A DNA stretch of 17,117 nt, taken from JBEKDJ01 sp050014415. Its GTDB lineage: Bacteria > Desulfobacterota > BSN033 > UBA1163. The position numbers and the translations under genes were made by a program. The notes below the pieces were generated by a model. The model was not told where the DNA came from and searched no databases. It saw only the letters and a program-made list of their open reading frames with translations. Shown piece after piece: positions 1 to 7,033 of this stretch. Position 1 is the stretch's first letter. Every line of letters begins with the position of its first letter. Location of the stretch: assembly GCA_050014415.1 (NCBI GenBank), contig JBEKDJ010000077.1, positions 1-17,117 on the forward strand, read 5' to 3'.

Positions 1-528
1 GAAGGAGAAGCCCATTCGATTCTCGAGTTCACGGACAGGGCCTTTGTCATCAATGGATTTTCAAAACTCTACGCGATGACCGGATGGAGACTCGGATATG
101 TGATTGCGCCAAAAGAGTTCATGAGACCCATGCAAAAAATCCAGCAGAACCTCTTTATCTCTGCCAGTTCCTTTGCCCAATGGGGTGCGTTGGTTGGTTT
201 GCGAGAAGCCGAAAAGGATATTCAGAAGATGAAGGAGACCTATGACCGACGGCGACGTTTTCTGATTCCCAAGCTCAGGAATCTGGGATTTGGAATCACA
301 GTAGAACCCACAGGTGCTTTCTACATCTTGGCCAATGCAAAAAGATTCTCTCAAGATTCATACAGACTGGCTTTCGATATCCTTCGAGAGGCAAAGGTTG
401 GGGTGACACCGGGCATCGACTTCGGGACAGGCGCAGAAGGCTACCTGCGGTTCTCCTATGCCAATTCAATGGAGAACATCGAGGAGGGGATGAGCAGGTT
501 GGGAAGATATCTAGAGAAACATCGGTAA
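1..528 (+). CDS. Pyridoxal-phosphate-dependent class I aminotransferase, 3' part (probable aspartate aminotransferase)
   Basis: The reading frame is open from base 1, so the 5' end lies outside the window; 175 residues remain before the TAA. The fragment holds the PLP-lysine motif NGFSKLYAMTGWRLGY, with the Schiff-base lysine at fragment residue 22, as in fold-type I aspartate/aromatic aminotransferases. The C-terminal small domain follows, including GAFYI, the RLAFDILREAKVGVTPG segment, and YLRFSYANS, whose arginine is the usual binder of the substrate alpha-carboxylate. Such enzymes transfer an amino group from aspartate or a similar amino acid to 2-oxoglutarate in the cytosol. The exact substrate cannot be read from this part: AspC-like, aromatic, LL-diaminopimelate or alanine aminotransferases are all possible. 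It converges on nfi. Confidence 0.9.
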   Translation, partial: EGEAHSILEFTDRAFVINGFSKLYAMTGWRLGYVIAPKEFMRPMQKIQQNLFISASSFAQWGALVGLREAEKDIQKMKETYDRRRRFLIPKLRNLGFGITVEPTGAFYILANAKRFSQDSYRLAFDILREAKVGVTPGIDFGTGAEGYLRFSYANSMENIEEGMSRLGRYLEKHR

Positions 529-664
529 GAATGATTCAAATTCCAAATTGCAGAATCCAAATGTAAAATGAACACCAAATGATCTAACAGCAAAGAAGTC
601 TTGGATAGATTTTAACATATGGACTTTGGATTTGATTTGAAATCTGAGCTTTGACGTTTGTAAA
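529..664. repeat. AT-rich degenerate AAATCC/GGATTT repeat in a convergent spacer
   Basis: The spacer between the aminotransferase and the converging nfi gene holds no gene. Its left part (about 537-585) is rich in CAAATTCC, CCAAAT and AATCC words. Its right part (about 620-655) has the complementary words TTTGGATTTG and GAAATCTGAG, so the two halves form a loose inverted repeat. Similar words fill spacers near 5866-5935, 11817-11870 and 14103-14167, which suggests one genome-wide repeat family. No clear rho-independent terminator is visible. Confidence 0.5.
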
Positions 665-1384
665 TCATTGGTACTGGCGTCGAATCTCAAGGGAAGCTTG
701 ATGGGCTCTCCGTAGGGGCTCGGGTATACGGAAGTTCTGGCATGTTGAAAGGATGAGTTGAATACTTGTCATGAGATCAATGAGGTGACCTGGAGAGACG
801 AAGAGGGGCCTCACCTTATCCTTTGTTCTGAGAACAGCACCCACCACTTCCCCATTTATGCGAATCCATTCGAAACTCCCCTTGGAAGGTCCAGGAAGGG
901 TATATGGCTTGATCAAAGGGGTCTTGGCGCAGCCGATGGACGGGAGGTTGGACCACAAGCCCATATGTGATGCAAGGCCGAGGCCTCTTGGGTGGGCAAT
1001 CCCCTGACCGTCGTAGATCATCACATCGGGTTTTTGTCTCAATTTCTTGAAGATTTTGATAAGGATGGGACCTTCGCGAAAGCTGAAAAGACCGGGGATA
1101 TAGGGGAAGGGAGTTTTCCCAGAGGCCCTTACCATGTCAAGCAATTCCATCTTCGGAAATGAGAGAACGACCACTGCGCCGAAAAGAAGATCCCTACTTC
1201 TTGAATAGGCAACATCTCCCCCTCCGATCGTTTTCACCTCATGGAGTGTCTTTTCCAAAACGACCCGATTTCTCAGTTCTCCCTGGATTCGGATCGCCTC
1301 CTCCAGGCTGACACTCCATGAATGAAGGGGTCTCATCGTCGTTCGCAATGCCCAGAGGGCTAAGCGCGTAGCGTCGTCATGCAT
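665..1384 (-). CDS. nfi: Endonuclease V (deoxyinosine 3' endonuclease)
   Basis: Endonuclease V nicks DNA at the second phosphodiester bond 3' of deoxyinosine and starts repair of deaminated adenine; some homologues also cut inosine in RNA. The 239-residue protein carries all family motifs. GGGDVAYS holds the first metal-binding aspartate (D57). FPYIPGLFSFREGP holds the wedge tyrosine (Y95) and catalytic glutamate (E104). DGQGIAHPRGLGLASHMG holds the second aspartate (D125), and IGCAK the conserved lysine (K154). E. coli Nfi is 223 residues, so this N-terminus is slightly longer. I chose the ATG at 1384, which overlaps the upstream TGA by one base (TGATG); the adjacent GTG at 1387 is nearly as good, with AAAAGG upstream. 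The overlap implies translational coupling to the LpoA-like gene. The active site appears intact. Confidence 0.95.
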   Translation of the reverse strand: MHDDATRLALWALRTTMRPLHSWSVSLEEAIRIQGELRNRVVLEKTLHEVKTIGGGDVAYSRSRDLLFGAVVVLSFPKMELLDMVRASGKTPFPYIPGLFSFREGPILIKIFKKLRQKPDVMIYDGQGIAHPRGLGLASHMGLWSNLPSIGCAKTPLIKPYTLPGPSKGSFEWIRINGEVVGAVLRTKDKVRPLFVSPGHLIDLMTSIQLILSTCQNFRIPEPLRRAHQASLEIRRQYQ

Positions 1385-3141
1385 CACGGCGCAACCTTTT
1401 CGATCTGGCCCTTGTTTACCTTAAAGATAGAGAGGGTTCGGATCGGCCTCCCGCCCTCTCCGAAGCCCTTTAAACCCGAAACCCCTTGAAAATCTTGAAC
1501 CTGATGGAGTTCTTCCTTCAGTTGCAGAGGGGAAGAAACCTTTTTAGGCAGAAGGACCTCCCTCAGCAGCTTTGCTCCGTCATAACAGAGGGCTTCAAGG
1601 GTTTCGGGCTCTCGTTGGTAAGCTTTTTGAAATTCTTTCACGAAACGGACAACCAACGGAGAAGGATCCTTTCTTGAGAATGCATCAACAAAGATCGTCC
1701 CCTCTGCTGATTTTCCTGCGGTGGAGAGAAGGCTAGGACTGTTCCATGCGTTGGTGCCCAAGAAAGTCAAGCCTTTGACATGATGAAAAGCTACCTGGGA
1801 AAGGATCGGGCCCACACGATCATGACTGTCTGGAATAAAGAGTCCGTCGACTGGGGGATTGAGCTTGAATCGTTCGTCTTTCTTCAAGAGAAATGTTATT
1901 TCCTGACTGAAATCTGTCTGCCCCTCCTGATAAGCAACCACACCCGCGACCTTTCCGCCCCTCCGAGCCACCTCTTGAGTGAAGAGGTTCTTGAATTGCA
2001 GCCCGTAGGGTGAGTTTGGATAAAAAACAGCGAAGGTACGAAGGCCCGATTCGTTGATGGCAAAGGCCACGAGTGACTGGATCTGATCTGAAGAAGTGAT
2101 TGAATTCTGAAAAATGAAGTCGTCCTCACTCGAAAGAAATTCCTTTTGGGAAAGGGTGAGGAGAGGGACTTTTAACTGCTGAGCCTTCGTTGCTGCCCTA
2201 TCGATGGTGATGCTGAGAAGAGGGCCGATGATGGCAATCACCTTTTCTTTAGTGACGAGATCCTCGACCGCTTTTTCTGCCTCTGACGGATTTCCTTTCG
2301 AATCACGGATAACCAGTGAGACGAGAGGATTTTTTTCAGGATCTGTCTCCTTCATCCCGAATTGAATCGCCTGCAAGGCCCTTTCTCCGAAGGGCTGCTG
2401 GATTCCACTCAGAGGGAGGATTACCCCTACCGTGTATTTGGATTTGATGGAGATTGATTCCAGAAGTTCCTTAGCCTGTGGCCAGTCATTCAGCCCGTGA
2501 TACTCCCTTTCCAATTCCGTTAAGATCTTTTTTGAAAGAAGATCGTTGCCTCGACCCTTTGCCCTCTGGGCCAATCTCAATTTCGCATAGCCTCCTCCGT
2601 AGGCCCCACGATAGCTGGATTCAATCTGATTCAACTCCTCTTCCGAATCATACGTGTCAATGATCGATCTCACCTTCTTTTTCAATTCCTCCTGGGGGCC
2701 GCCAGGAACAAGAAGACCCTTTCCATACCAATGAAGAGCGGAGAGAGGCTCCTTCAGCTCAACGTAGTTGTCGCCCAGTAGGGTGAAGACCTCGGCCATT
2801 CTCGCCGGAGAAAGGAAGGTGGAGAAAAGATCGTTCAGAACACGAATGGCATCCTTCGGTCTCTTGAGTTGGGTGTAACAGATCGCCATTCTGAATCTGG
2901 CGTCGTTCGAAAGAGAGCTTTGGGGGAACTCGTCCAGTAACCTTTTAAACCGCCAGAGCGCCTTTTCCGTTTCTCCTTTTGAGAGGAGGATCTCTCCTTC
3001 TCTAAAAAGAAGTGTGTCTTCCGGGTAGACTGTTGGTGGGTGTTGGGCAAAAACCGAGCTCTGGATAAAGATCAGAAAAAGCAAATAGAAGATGAACTTC
3101 CATTGCCTTTTCTGATTCCGGATTTGAGGGATGCAGGACAT
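1384..3141 (-). CDS. Periplasmic TPR plus Peripla_BP_6-fold protein (LpoA-like penicillin-binding protein activator or ABC-type binding protein)
   Basis: The protein has 585 residues. Residues 1-32 form a signal peptide: a basic n-region (NQKRQWK), a hydrophobic core, and a VFA|Q cleavage site. About 40-230 is helical with TPR-like repeats (for example GEILLSKGETEKALWRFKRL). About 236-585 resembles a type I periplasmic binding protein of the Leu/Ile/Val family, starting YTVGVILPLSG and containing AIIGPLLS and FLGTNAWNSP. This domain order matches LpoA/LppC, the outer-membrane activator of PBP1A, and many deltaproteobacterial homologues carry that name. LpoA is a lipoprotein, but no lipobox cysteine occurs here, so the protein is probably soluble in the periplasm. 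No transporter genes are adjacent, which argues against a transport role. The start has only a weak, distant AAGG. It lies 30 bp after hpt and overlaps nfi. Its exact function is unproven. Confidence 0.75.
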   Translation of the reverse strand: MSCIPQIRNQKRQWKFIFYLLFLIFIQSSVFAQHPPTVYPEDTLLFREGEILLSKGETEKALWRFKRLLDEFPQSSLSNDARFRMAICYTQLKRPKDAIRVLNDLFSTFLSPARMAEVFTLLGDNYVELKEPLSALHWYGKGLLVPGGPQEELKKKVRSIIDTYDSEEELNQIESSYRGAYGGGYAKLRLAQRAKGRGNDLLSKKILTELEREYHGLNDWPQAKELLESISIKSKYTVGVILPLSGIQQPFGERALQAIQFGMKETDPEKNPLVSLVIRDSKGNPSEAEKAVEDLVTKEKVIAIIGPLLSITIDRAATKAQQLKVPLLTLSQKEFLSSEDDFIFQNSITSSDQIQSLVAFAINESGLRTFAVFYPNSPYGLQFKNLFTQEVARRGGKVAGVVAYQEGQTDFSQEITFLLKKDERFKLNPPVDGLFIPDSHDRVGPILSQVAFHHVKGLTFLGTNAWNSPSLLSTAGKSAEGTIFVDAFSRKDPSPLVVRFVKEFQKAYQREPETLEALCYDGAKLLREVLLPKKVSSPLQLKEELHQVQDFQGVSGLKGFGEGGRPIRTLSIFKVNKGQIEKVAP

Positions 3142-3171
3142 AACCGCTATAGAAATACCTTGTTTTGGCCT

Positions 3172-3714
3172 TTATCTCTTGACATGATTGGCTGGGGTGA
3201 CATAGTATATCTCAGGTAAGTTGCGATAGGTCTCGTTGAAGTCAATCCCATAGCCTACTACAAAGACGTCATCAACCTCTTTCCCAAGGTACTCTGCCTC
3301 GATTTGGACTTCCCTCCGTGCCTTCTTGTCCAGGAGGGCGCAAACCTTTATAGAACGTGGGTTCAAAAGGGCTAGACGACCCTTCAGGAATTGGAGTGTT
3401 CGGCCGCTGTCGATGATGTCTTCGATAATGAGGACATCCTTTGCCCTAACAGGAATTTCGATGTCCTTGGTAACCTCAACTTTGCCCGAGGTTTCCATCC
3501 CAGCCCCATAACTGGCTAACCGTACAAAATCGATCTGTACGGGGATCTGGAGCTGGCGGACGAGGTCGGAGAGAAACATAAAGGCCCCTTTAAGGATACA
3601 GACCAAGATCAGTTCTCTCTCCCGGTAGTCTCTTGAGATTCGATCTGCTAACCCTTTGACGATAGAAGCAATCTCTTCCCGTGAGAGCAATGGATTGAGC
3701 CGATATCCCTCCAT
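3172..3714 (-). CDS. hpt: Hypoxanthine phosphoribosyltransferase
   Basis: This purine-salvage enzyme converts hypoxanthine (often also guanine) and PRPP to IMP (GMP) and pyrophosphate in the cytosol. At 180 residues it has the normal bacterial length. The PRPP-binding loop VLIIEDIIDSGRTL is complete, with its paired acidic residues. ILKGAFMF is the conserved segment near the N-terminus, LASYG is the flexible-flap segment, and VVGYGIDFNETYRNLPEIY is the purine-binding C-terminal motif, whose aspartate serves the purine ring in the family. The ATG at 3714 has only a weak GAAG upstream. The gene lies 30 bp before the LpoA-like gene and is probably cotranscribed with it and nfi. I see no convincing promoter in the 79-bp spacer upstream, so transcription may come from further up. 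Confidence 0.96.
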   Translation of the reverse strand: MEGYRLNPLLSREEIASIVKGLADRISRDYRERELILVCILKGAFMFLSDLVRQLQIPVQIDFVRLASYGAGMETSGKVEVTKDIEIPVRAKDVLIIEDIIDSGRTLQFLKGRLALLNPRSIKVCALLDKKARREVQIEAEYLGKEVDDVFVVGYGIDFNETYRNLPEIYYVTPANHVKR

Positions 3715-3764
3715 ACACTTCGCACTCCGGTTCGTTAGAAAATAGTTTCCAGATTTCCCCGTCC

Positions 3765-3780
3765 CCCCTTTGCTAAGGGG
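3765..3780. repeat. Small perfect hairpin in the UPF0173-hpt spacer
   Basis: CCCCTT (3765-3770) and AAGGGG (3775-3780) form a 6-bp stem with a 4-base loop. On the minus strand, the direction of transcription here, no T-run follows, so it is not a typical terminator of the upstream gene. On the plus strand it is followed by TCTGTTTTTA, but no plus-strand gene ends here. It is more likely a remnant of a CCCCTTTGCTAAGGGG-type intergenic repeat. Confidence 0.45.
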
Positions 3781-3793
3781 TCTGTTTTTAGTT

Positions 3794-4450
3794 CTACAGG
3801 GCGTGTTCTAGTACCACGATCTCCATCTGTGGAGGAAGGGTAGCTTTATCGAAAGCCACTTCGCTGGCGTTGGGTCGCTTCGGCTTAGCCTTTCCTTTCA
3901 GGAAGTCTTCGACCGGCGCAATGGGCAAGCCGCACTTCTCCGTCTTGAAATGCATGGGGATAAGGACTTTTGGCCGGATCTGGTCTGCCACGCGAGTCGC
4001 CTCTTTTGAGTCGATGGTGAAATAGCCACCAACGGGGATGAGAAGAACGTCCACCGGGCCGATCTCAGCCAATTCCTTCTCAGTCAGAATATGGCCCAGA
4101 TCTCCCAGGTGGCAGACCTGAATCCCGTCGACGGAGAAGACAAAAACGGTGTTTGCCCCCCGCTCCCTGCCTTTGGAAGGGTCATGATAAGTTGGGACGC
4201 CTTTGAATGTGATCCCTTTCACTGTTTTGGAACCTGCCCCCTGCACAGTCTGGGGAGATCCGGGAAGACTCTTGACATCGTTATGATCAGCGTGATCGTG
4301 GCTGACCAATGCGACATCCACTTGATCCTCAATCTTCCCGTAAGAAAGTTGACCGCCAAAAGCCTCGGATTCATAGGGATCCGTAACGATTTTGACTCCC
4401 TTGCTAGAGGTGATCAAAAAGGCCGCATGACCATACCATTTGATTTTCAT
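3794..4450 (-). CDS. UPF0173 family metal-dependent hydrolase (metallo-beta-lactamase fold)
   Basis: The protein has 218 residues and the metallo-beta-lactamase fold. The zinc signature SHDHADHND (HxHxDH) is at residues 51-56. VCHLGDLGH supplies the later His/Asp ligands, IPVGGYFTIDSKEA is a conserved UPF0173 segment, and LIPMHFKTE carries the last histidine. The family (related to UlaG-like lactonases) is widespread in bacteria and archaea as putative metal-dependent hydrolases, but the physiological substrate is unknown. I chose the ATG at 4450 because GGGAGG lies about 5 bases upstream and the protein then begins MKIKWYGHAAFL, the usual family start. An upstream in-frame ATG (4477) would add nine residues without support. 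It is codirectional with the thiamine-binding gene upstream and hpt downstream. The metal site appears complete. Confidence 0.9.
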   Translation of the reverse strand: MKIKWYGHAAFLITSSKGVKIVTDPYESEAFGGQLSYGKIEDQVDVALVSHDHADHNDVKSLPGSPQTVQGAGSKTVKGITFKGVPTYHDPSKGRERGANTVFVFSVDGIQVCHLGDLGHILTEKELAEIGPVDVLLIPVGGYFTIDSKEATRVADQIRPKVLIPMHFKTEKCGLPIAPVEDFLKGKAKPKRPNASEVAFDKATLPPQMEIVVLEHAL

Positions 4451-4608
4451 TCGAACCTCCCTTAAATTCTTCCCCATCTCCCTTTCTTCAAGGAGAGGAA
4501 TCCCGCTCGAGCCGGAATCCCCCCTTTTCTGAAGTTGGATTTGCTAGGGCTTTCAAAAAGCTAAAGTGCTACGAGAAGCAAATTTCAGTCTCATTTGACT
4601 CTCAGCTC

Positions 4609-4917
4609 TTAACTCCGAACTCTCAGTTTTTTTTGAACCGCTCTCTTCTTCCCGGACACAGTGCCTACCTTATCTCTTCTGTCATCGATCTTAATCGTCG
4701 TGACGACTCGGTTGGCTCCTTTACTGAAAGGAACTTGGTGCATCTTGAGAGCTAATTTAATCAGGTCCCTTAAGTTGCCCTCGATATTCGTTCCCATCGC
4801 CGTAAGTTCATGAGGGACTTTCTCTCTTTTCAAAATGCGGATGCAGTCCGCCACATAAGAACTGAGGCTGGTATCTTTTGTGCCTATCGGAACAACACTG
4901 ATCTCAAGAATTGCCAT
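4609..4917 (-). CDS. MTH1187/DUF77 family thiamine-binding protein
   Basis: This small protein of 102 residues starts MAILEISVVPIGT and contains LTAMGTNIEGN and TTIKIDDRRDK, signatures of the MTH1187/YkoF-like family (PF01910). Solved members are small ferredoxin-like-fold oligomers; family annotation as thiamine-binding rests on related structures, and the cellular role is unsettled. I chose the ATG at 4917: GGAGG lies about 7 bases upstream, and an ATG at 4962 would lie upstream of the predicted transcription start. Near the 3' end the coding strand has a run of eight A (4627-4634), and the last residues and stop fall in a spacer-type repeat (CTGAGAGT words), so the tail after about KKL looks acquired. 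It is divergent from ccdA. Confidence 0.88.
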   Translation of the reverse strand: MAILEISVVPIGTKDTSLSSYVADCIRILKREKVPHELTAMGTNIEGNLRDLIKLALKMHQVPFSKGANRVVTTIKIDDRRDKVGTVSGKKRAVQKKLRVRS

Positions 4918-4952
4918 TACCGCCCTCCGGAATCTGTGATTCGAATGATAAG

Positions 4953-4981
4953 AATTTATCACTCAATCCATGCATTGTCAA
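4953..4981 (-). promoter_or_regulatory. Sigma-70 promoter of the thiamine-binding protein gene
   Basis: Read on the minus strand, there is a perfect -35 TTGACA (4976-4981), a 17-base spacer and a -10 TAAATT (4953-4958, 4 of 6 matches). The expected start is near 4946, about 28 bases before the ATG at 4917, leaving room for its GGAGG ribosome site. It may also drive the downstream UPF0173, hpt, LpoA-like and nfi genes, since no equally good promoter was seen between them. Confidence 0.65.
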
Positions 4982-5091
4982 CGGCATCTTCGTTACATCC
5001 ACAAAAAGATCATCGACTCTTTTTCGATGTCTAAGCTTGAGGAGGGGGTGACCAATCCATCATAAAAAAATAGTTCCCTTTTCTTGCAAAA

Positions 5092-5100
5092 TGGTATAAT
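5092..5100 (+). promoter_or_regulatory. Extended -10 promoter of ccdA
   Basis: TGGTATAAT is a perfect extended -10 element (TGn plus TATAAT, hexamer at 5095-5100). No good -35 lies 16-18 bases upstream, as is usual for extended -10 promoters. Transcription would start about 5107, only some 6 bases before the ccdA ATG at 5113, implying a leaderless or near-leaderless mRNA. Confidence 0.6.
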
Positions 5101-5112
5101 AATTAGAATACA

Positions 5113-5859
5113 ATGAACCAACCCAAGGAGATCTCAGCACTGATTGCTCTTTCCGCAGGGCTTCTCTCATTCATTTCGCCCTGTGTCCTTCCGTTGATTC
5201 CTTCCTACATCACTTACATCACGGGGGTTTCCTTTAAAGAACTCACCGATGCCGAAGCAAAGGGAAGATTAAGGTGGGCCACCGTTTCCCATTCTTGCCT
5301 GTTCATCTTGGGCTTCTCGGCGATCTTCATCCTCATGGGCGCCTCGGCGTCTTATCTTGGCCAATTGTTGACTCGGTATCAATATTGGATCATGAGGGGG
5401 GGAGGTGTTTTGATCATCATTCTAGGCCTCAATTTCGTCGTCTACCAGATTTTTCCCCTTCGAGAGATTTTTCCATTTCTCCAAAGGGAGAGACGATTTG
5501 AGTTGAAGAAGAAGCCTTTTGGTTATGCAGGCTCTTTTTTGGCTGGGATCGTCTTTGCAGCAGGGTGGACACCCTGCATCGGACCCATCCTCTCCACCAT
5601 CCTCATCTATGCCAGTACGTCACACAACTTCACAACAGGGGTTGTCCTTCTGGCCTTCTATTCGCTGGGACTGGGTATTCCCTTCTTTCTCTCTTCTTTG
5701 GCTTTCACTTCATTCCTCTCCGCCTTTGCAAGGTTCAGACGATACATGAATGTGATCATTCTTGTAAGTGGTTTCTTCCTGATCGGCATTGGCATCCTCT
5801 TTCTGACCGATACTTTCAGGGAGATCAGCAGCTACCTTAACATCCTTGCCAATCCTTAA
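5113..5859 (+). CDS. ccdA: CcdA-type transmembrane thiol-disulfide transporter (cytochrome c biogenesis)
   Basis: CcdA moves reducing equivalents from cytosolic thioredoxin across the inner membrane to periplasmic partners, for apocytochrome c heme-attachment cysteines or disulfide reduction. The 248-residue protein has about six hydrophobic segments. The two reactive cysteines sit in the conserved helix-breaking motifs SPCVLP (C24) and TPCIGP (C155), at the equivalent points of the two inverted halves, as in DsbD-beta/CcdA. A third cysteine, C62, is not part of this pair. The length is normal. The ATG at 5113 is the first possible start because an in-frame TAG lies at 5104-5106, and the short upstream stretch has no Shine-Dalgarno sequence. 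No ResB/ResA/CcsA partner is in the window, so the reduced partner is unknown. It converges on lptG. Confidence 0.92.
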   Translation: MNQPKEISALIALSAGLLSFISPCVLPLIPSYITYITGVSFKELTDAEAKGRLRWATVSHSCLFILGFSAIFILMGASASYLGQLLTRYQYWIMRGGGVLIIILGLNFVVYQIFPLREIFPFLQRERRFELKKKPFGYAGSFLAGIVFAAGWTPCIGPILSTILIYASTSHNFTTGVVLLAFYSLGLGIPFFLSSLAFTSFLSAFARFRRYMNVIILVSGFFLIGIGILFLTDTFREISSYLNILANP

Positions 5860-5865
5860 GCCCGT

Positions 5866-5935
5866 AGGCAAATTTCGGATTTAGGATTTTGGATTTTCCA
5901 TCTGAGATCTAGGATCCGCAACCTGCAATCCAGGA
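5866..5935. repeat. GGATTT-rich degenerate repeat between ccdA and lptG
   Basis: This short convergent spacer is made of repeated words: TTTCGGATTTAGGATTTTGG, then GATCTAGGATC (a small inverted repeat) and AATCCAGGATT (another). It resembles the spacers at 529-664, 11817-11870 and 14103-14167. There is no T-tract terminator of standard shape. It may act as a bidirectional end for both genes, but that is inference. Confidence 0.5.
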
Positions 5936-7033
5936 TTATTGCCTCAGGCTCATCAAGGTGAAGATACCTGCCAGGCCGAAGAGCATGGTGGGAGTCCAAG
6001 CAGCCACCAGCGGGGGGAGGACACCGGACTGTCCTAAGGAGAGAGAGATATAATAGACGACCCCATAGACGAAACCGATAAACACACTCGTTCCGATGCT
6101 TAAGGCCACCCCTCCGGATCGGCCGGTCTTTAGAGCGAATGGAATACCGATCAAAACCATGATCAGATTCAAGAAGGGATGGCTCAGTTTCGCATAAAGA
6201 TCGACCAGATAACGGGTTGCATCATAGCCCGAGGATTGGATCTTCTGAATATAGGTCCGGAGCTCGGCATAACTCATCTCCTCCGAAGAACGGGCGGTTT
6301 TCTGGAAAGACTGCCAGCTTTCTTTCAACGGGAATTCCGTCTCTTCGAAGGGGGTCACCCGGATCGAACCGCTCTCGTCGAATTCTCTTATCGCTCCCTG
6401 GTAGAATCGCCATCTCCCTCTGATGAATCTTGCCTCTCGCGCATCAATCCGTTGGACACATTGGAAGTGATCATCGAACTCATAAAGTGTGAAACCTTCC
6501 AGGACCTTCTTCGCAGGATCGAGGAGCTGGATATTGAAGATATGGTGGTCGCTCCGGTACCAGATCTTGTAATTCTTAAAAAAACTTGATGGTTCTTCTT
6601 TTCGAACCTGAACATCCAAGAGGTATCGAACCTTCTGGTTCGTGAGGGGAACGAGGTATTCATCGCCGAGGAAAGAAAAGAAGCTCATAAGAAGGGCGAC
6701 AAAAAAAAGAGGAAGGGTGATTCGATAGAGGCTTATGCCCCCTGATTTGAATGCGGTGATCTCACTATTGCGTGAGAGGATGCTAAGGGTAAGAAGTGCG
6801 CCAAGGAGGACGGCATAGGGTAGGGTCCATTGAAAGGTTACTTCAGGGATCTTGTAGAGGAGGTATTTAAAAATCAAATATTGAGGTGCATCGTATTTGA
6901 TGAAGAGATTCATCTTCTGAAGGAAGGTAACGACAACGTAGATGAGAATTAGACCACTCAGGCTTAAGCTGAAAAACTTCAGGTTTTCACGAAGGAGATA
7001 CCGGTGGAGGACCCGATGGCGATCAAACATCAT
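5936..7033 (-). CDS. lptG: LPS export permease subunit LptG
   Basis: LptG pairs with LptF in the inner membrane; with the LptB ATPase they extract lipopolysaccharide and pass it to LptC/LptA. The 365-residue protein has the YjgP/YjgQ layout: N-terminal membrane segments (first about 15-38, then about 60-115), a periplasmic beta-jellyroll domain (about 125-270) and C-terminal membrane helices up to the end. SRNSEITAFKSGGISLYRI is the conserved cytoplasmic coupling segment, and a C-terminal segment reads LIMVLIGIPFALKTGRSGG. I chose the ATG at 7033, with AAAGGG 7 bases upstream; a TTG at 7036 and ATG at 7030 are alternatives. The gene overlaps lptF by 11 bases, so the two are translationally coupled. 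LptF and LptG are similar; the assignment to G rests on position and N-terminus. It shows that the host makes LPS. Confidence 0.92.
   Translation of the reverse strand: MMFDRHRVLHRYLLRENLKFFSLSLSGLILIYVVVTFLQKMNLFIKYDAPQYLIFKYLLYKIPEVTFQWTLPYAVLLGALLTLSILSRNSEITAFKSGGISLYRITLPLFFVALLMSFFSFLGDEYLVPLTNQKVRYLLDVQVRKEEPSSFFKNYKIWYRSDHHIFNIQLLDPAKKVLEGFTLYEFDDHFQCVQRIDAREARFIRGRWRFYQGAIREFDESGSIRVTPFEETEFPLKESWQSFQKTARSSEEMSYAELRTYIQKIQSSGYDATRYLVDLYAKLSHPFLNLIMVLIGIPFALKTGRSGGVALSIGTSVFIGFVYGVVYYISLSLGQSGVLPPLVAAWTPTMLFGLAGIFTLMSLRQ

Noticed and set aside
3765..3780. Hairpin as terminator of the UPF0173 gene
   Set aside because: No T-run follows on the transcribed strand; the stem is short.
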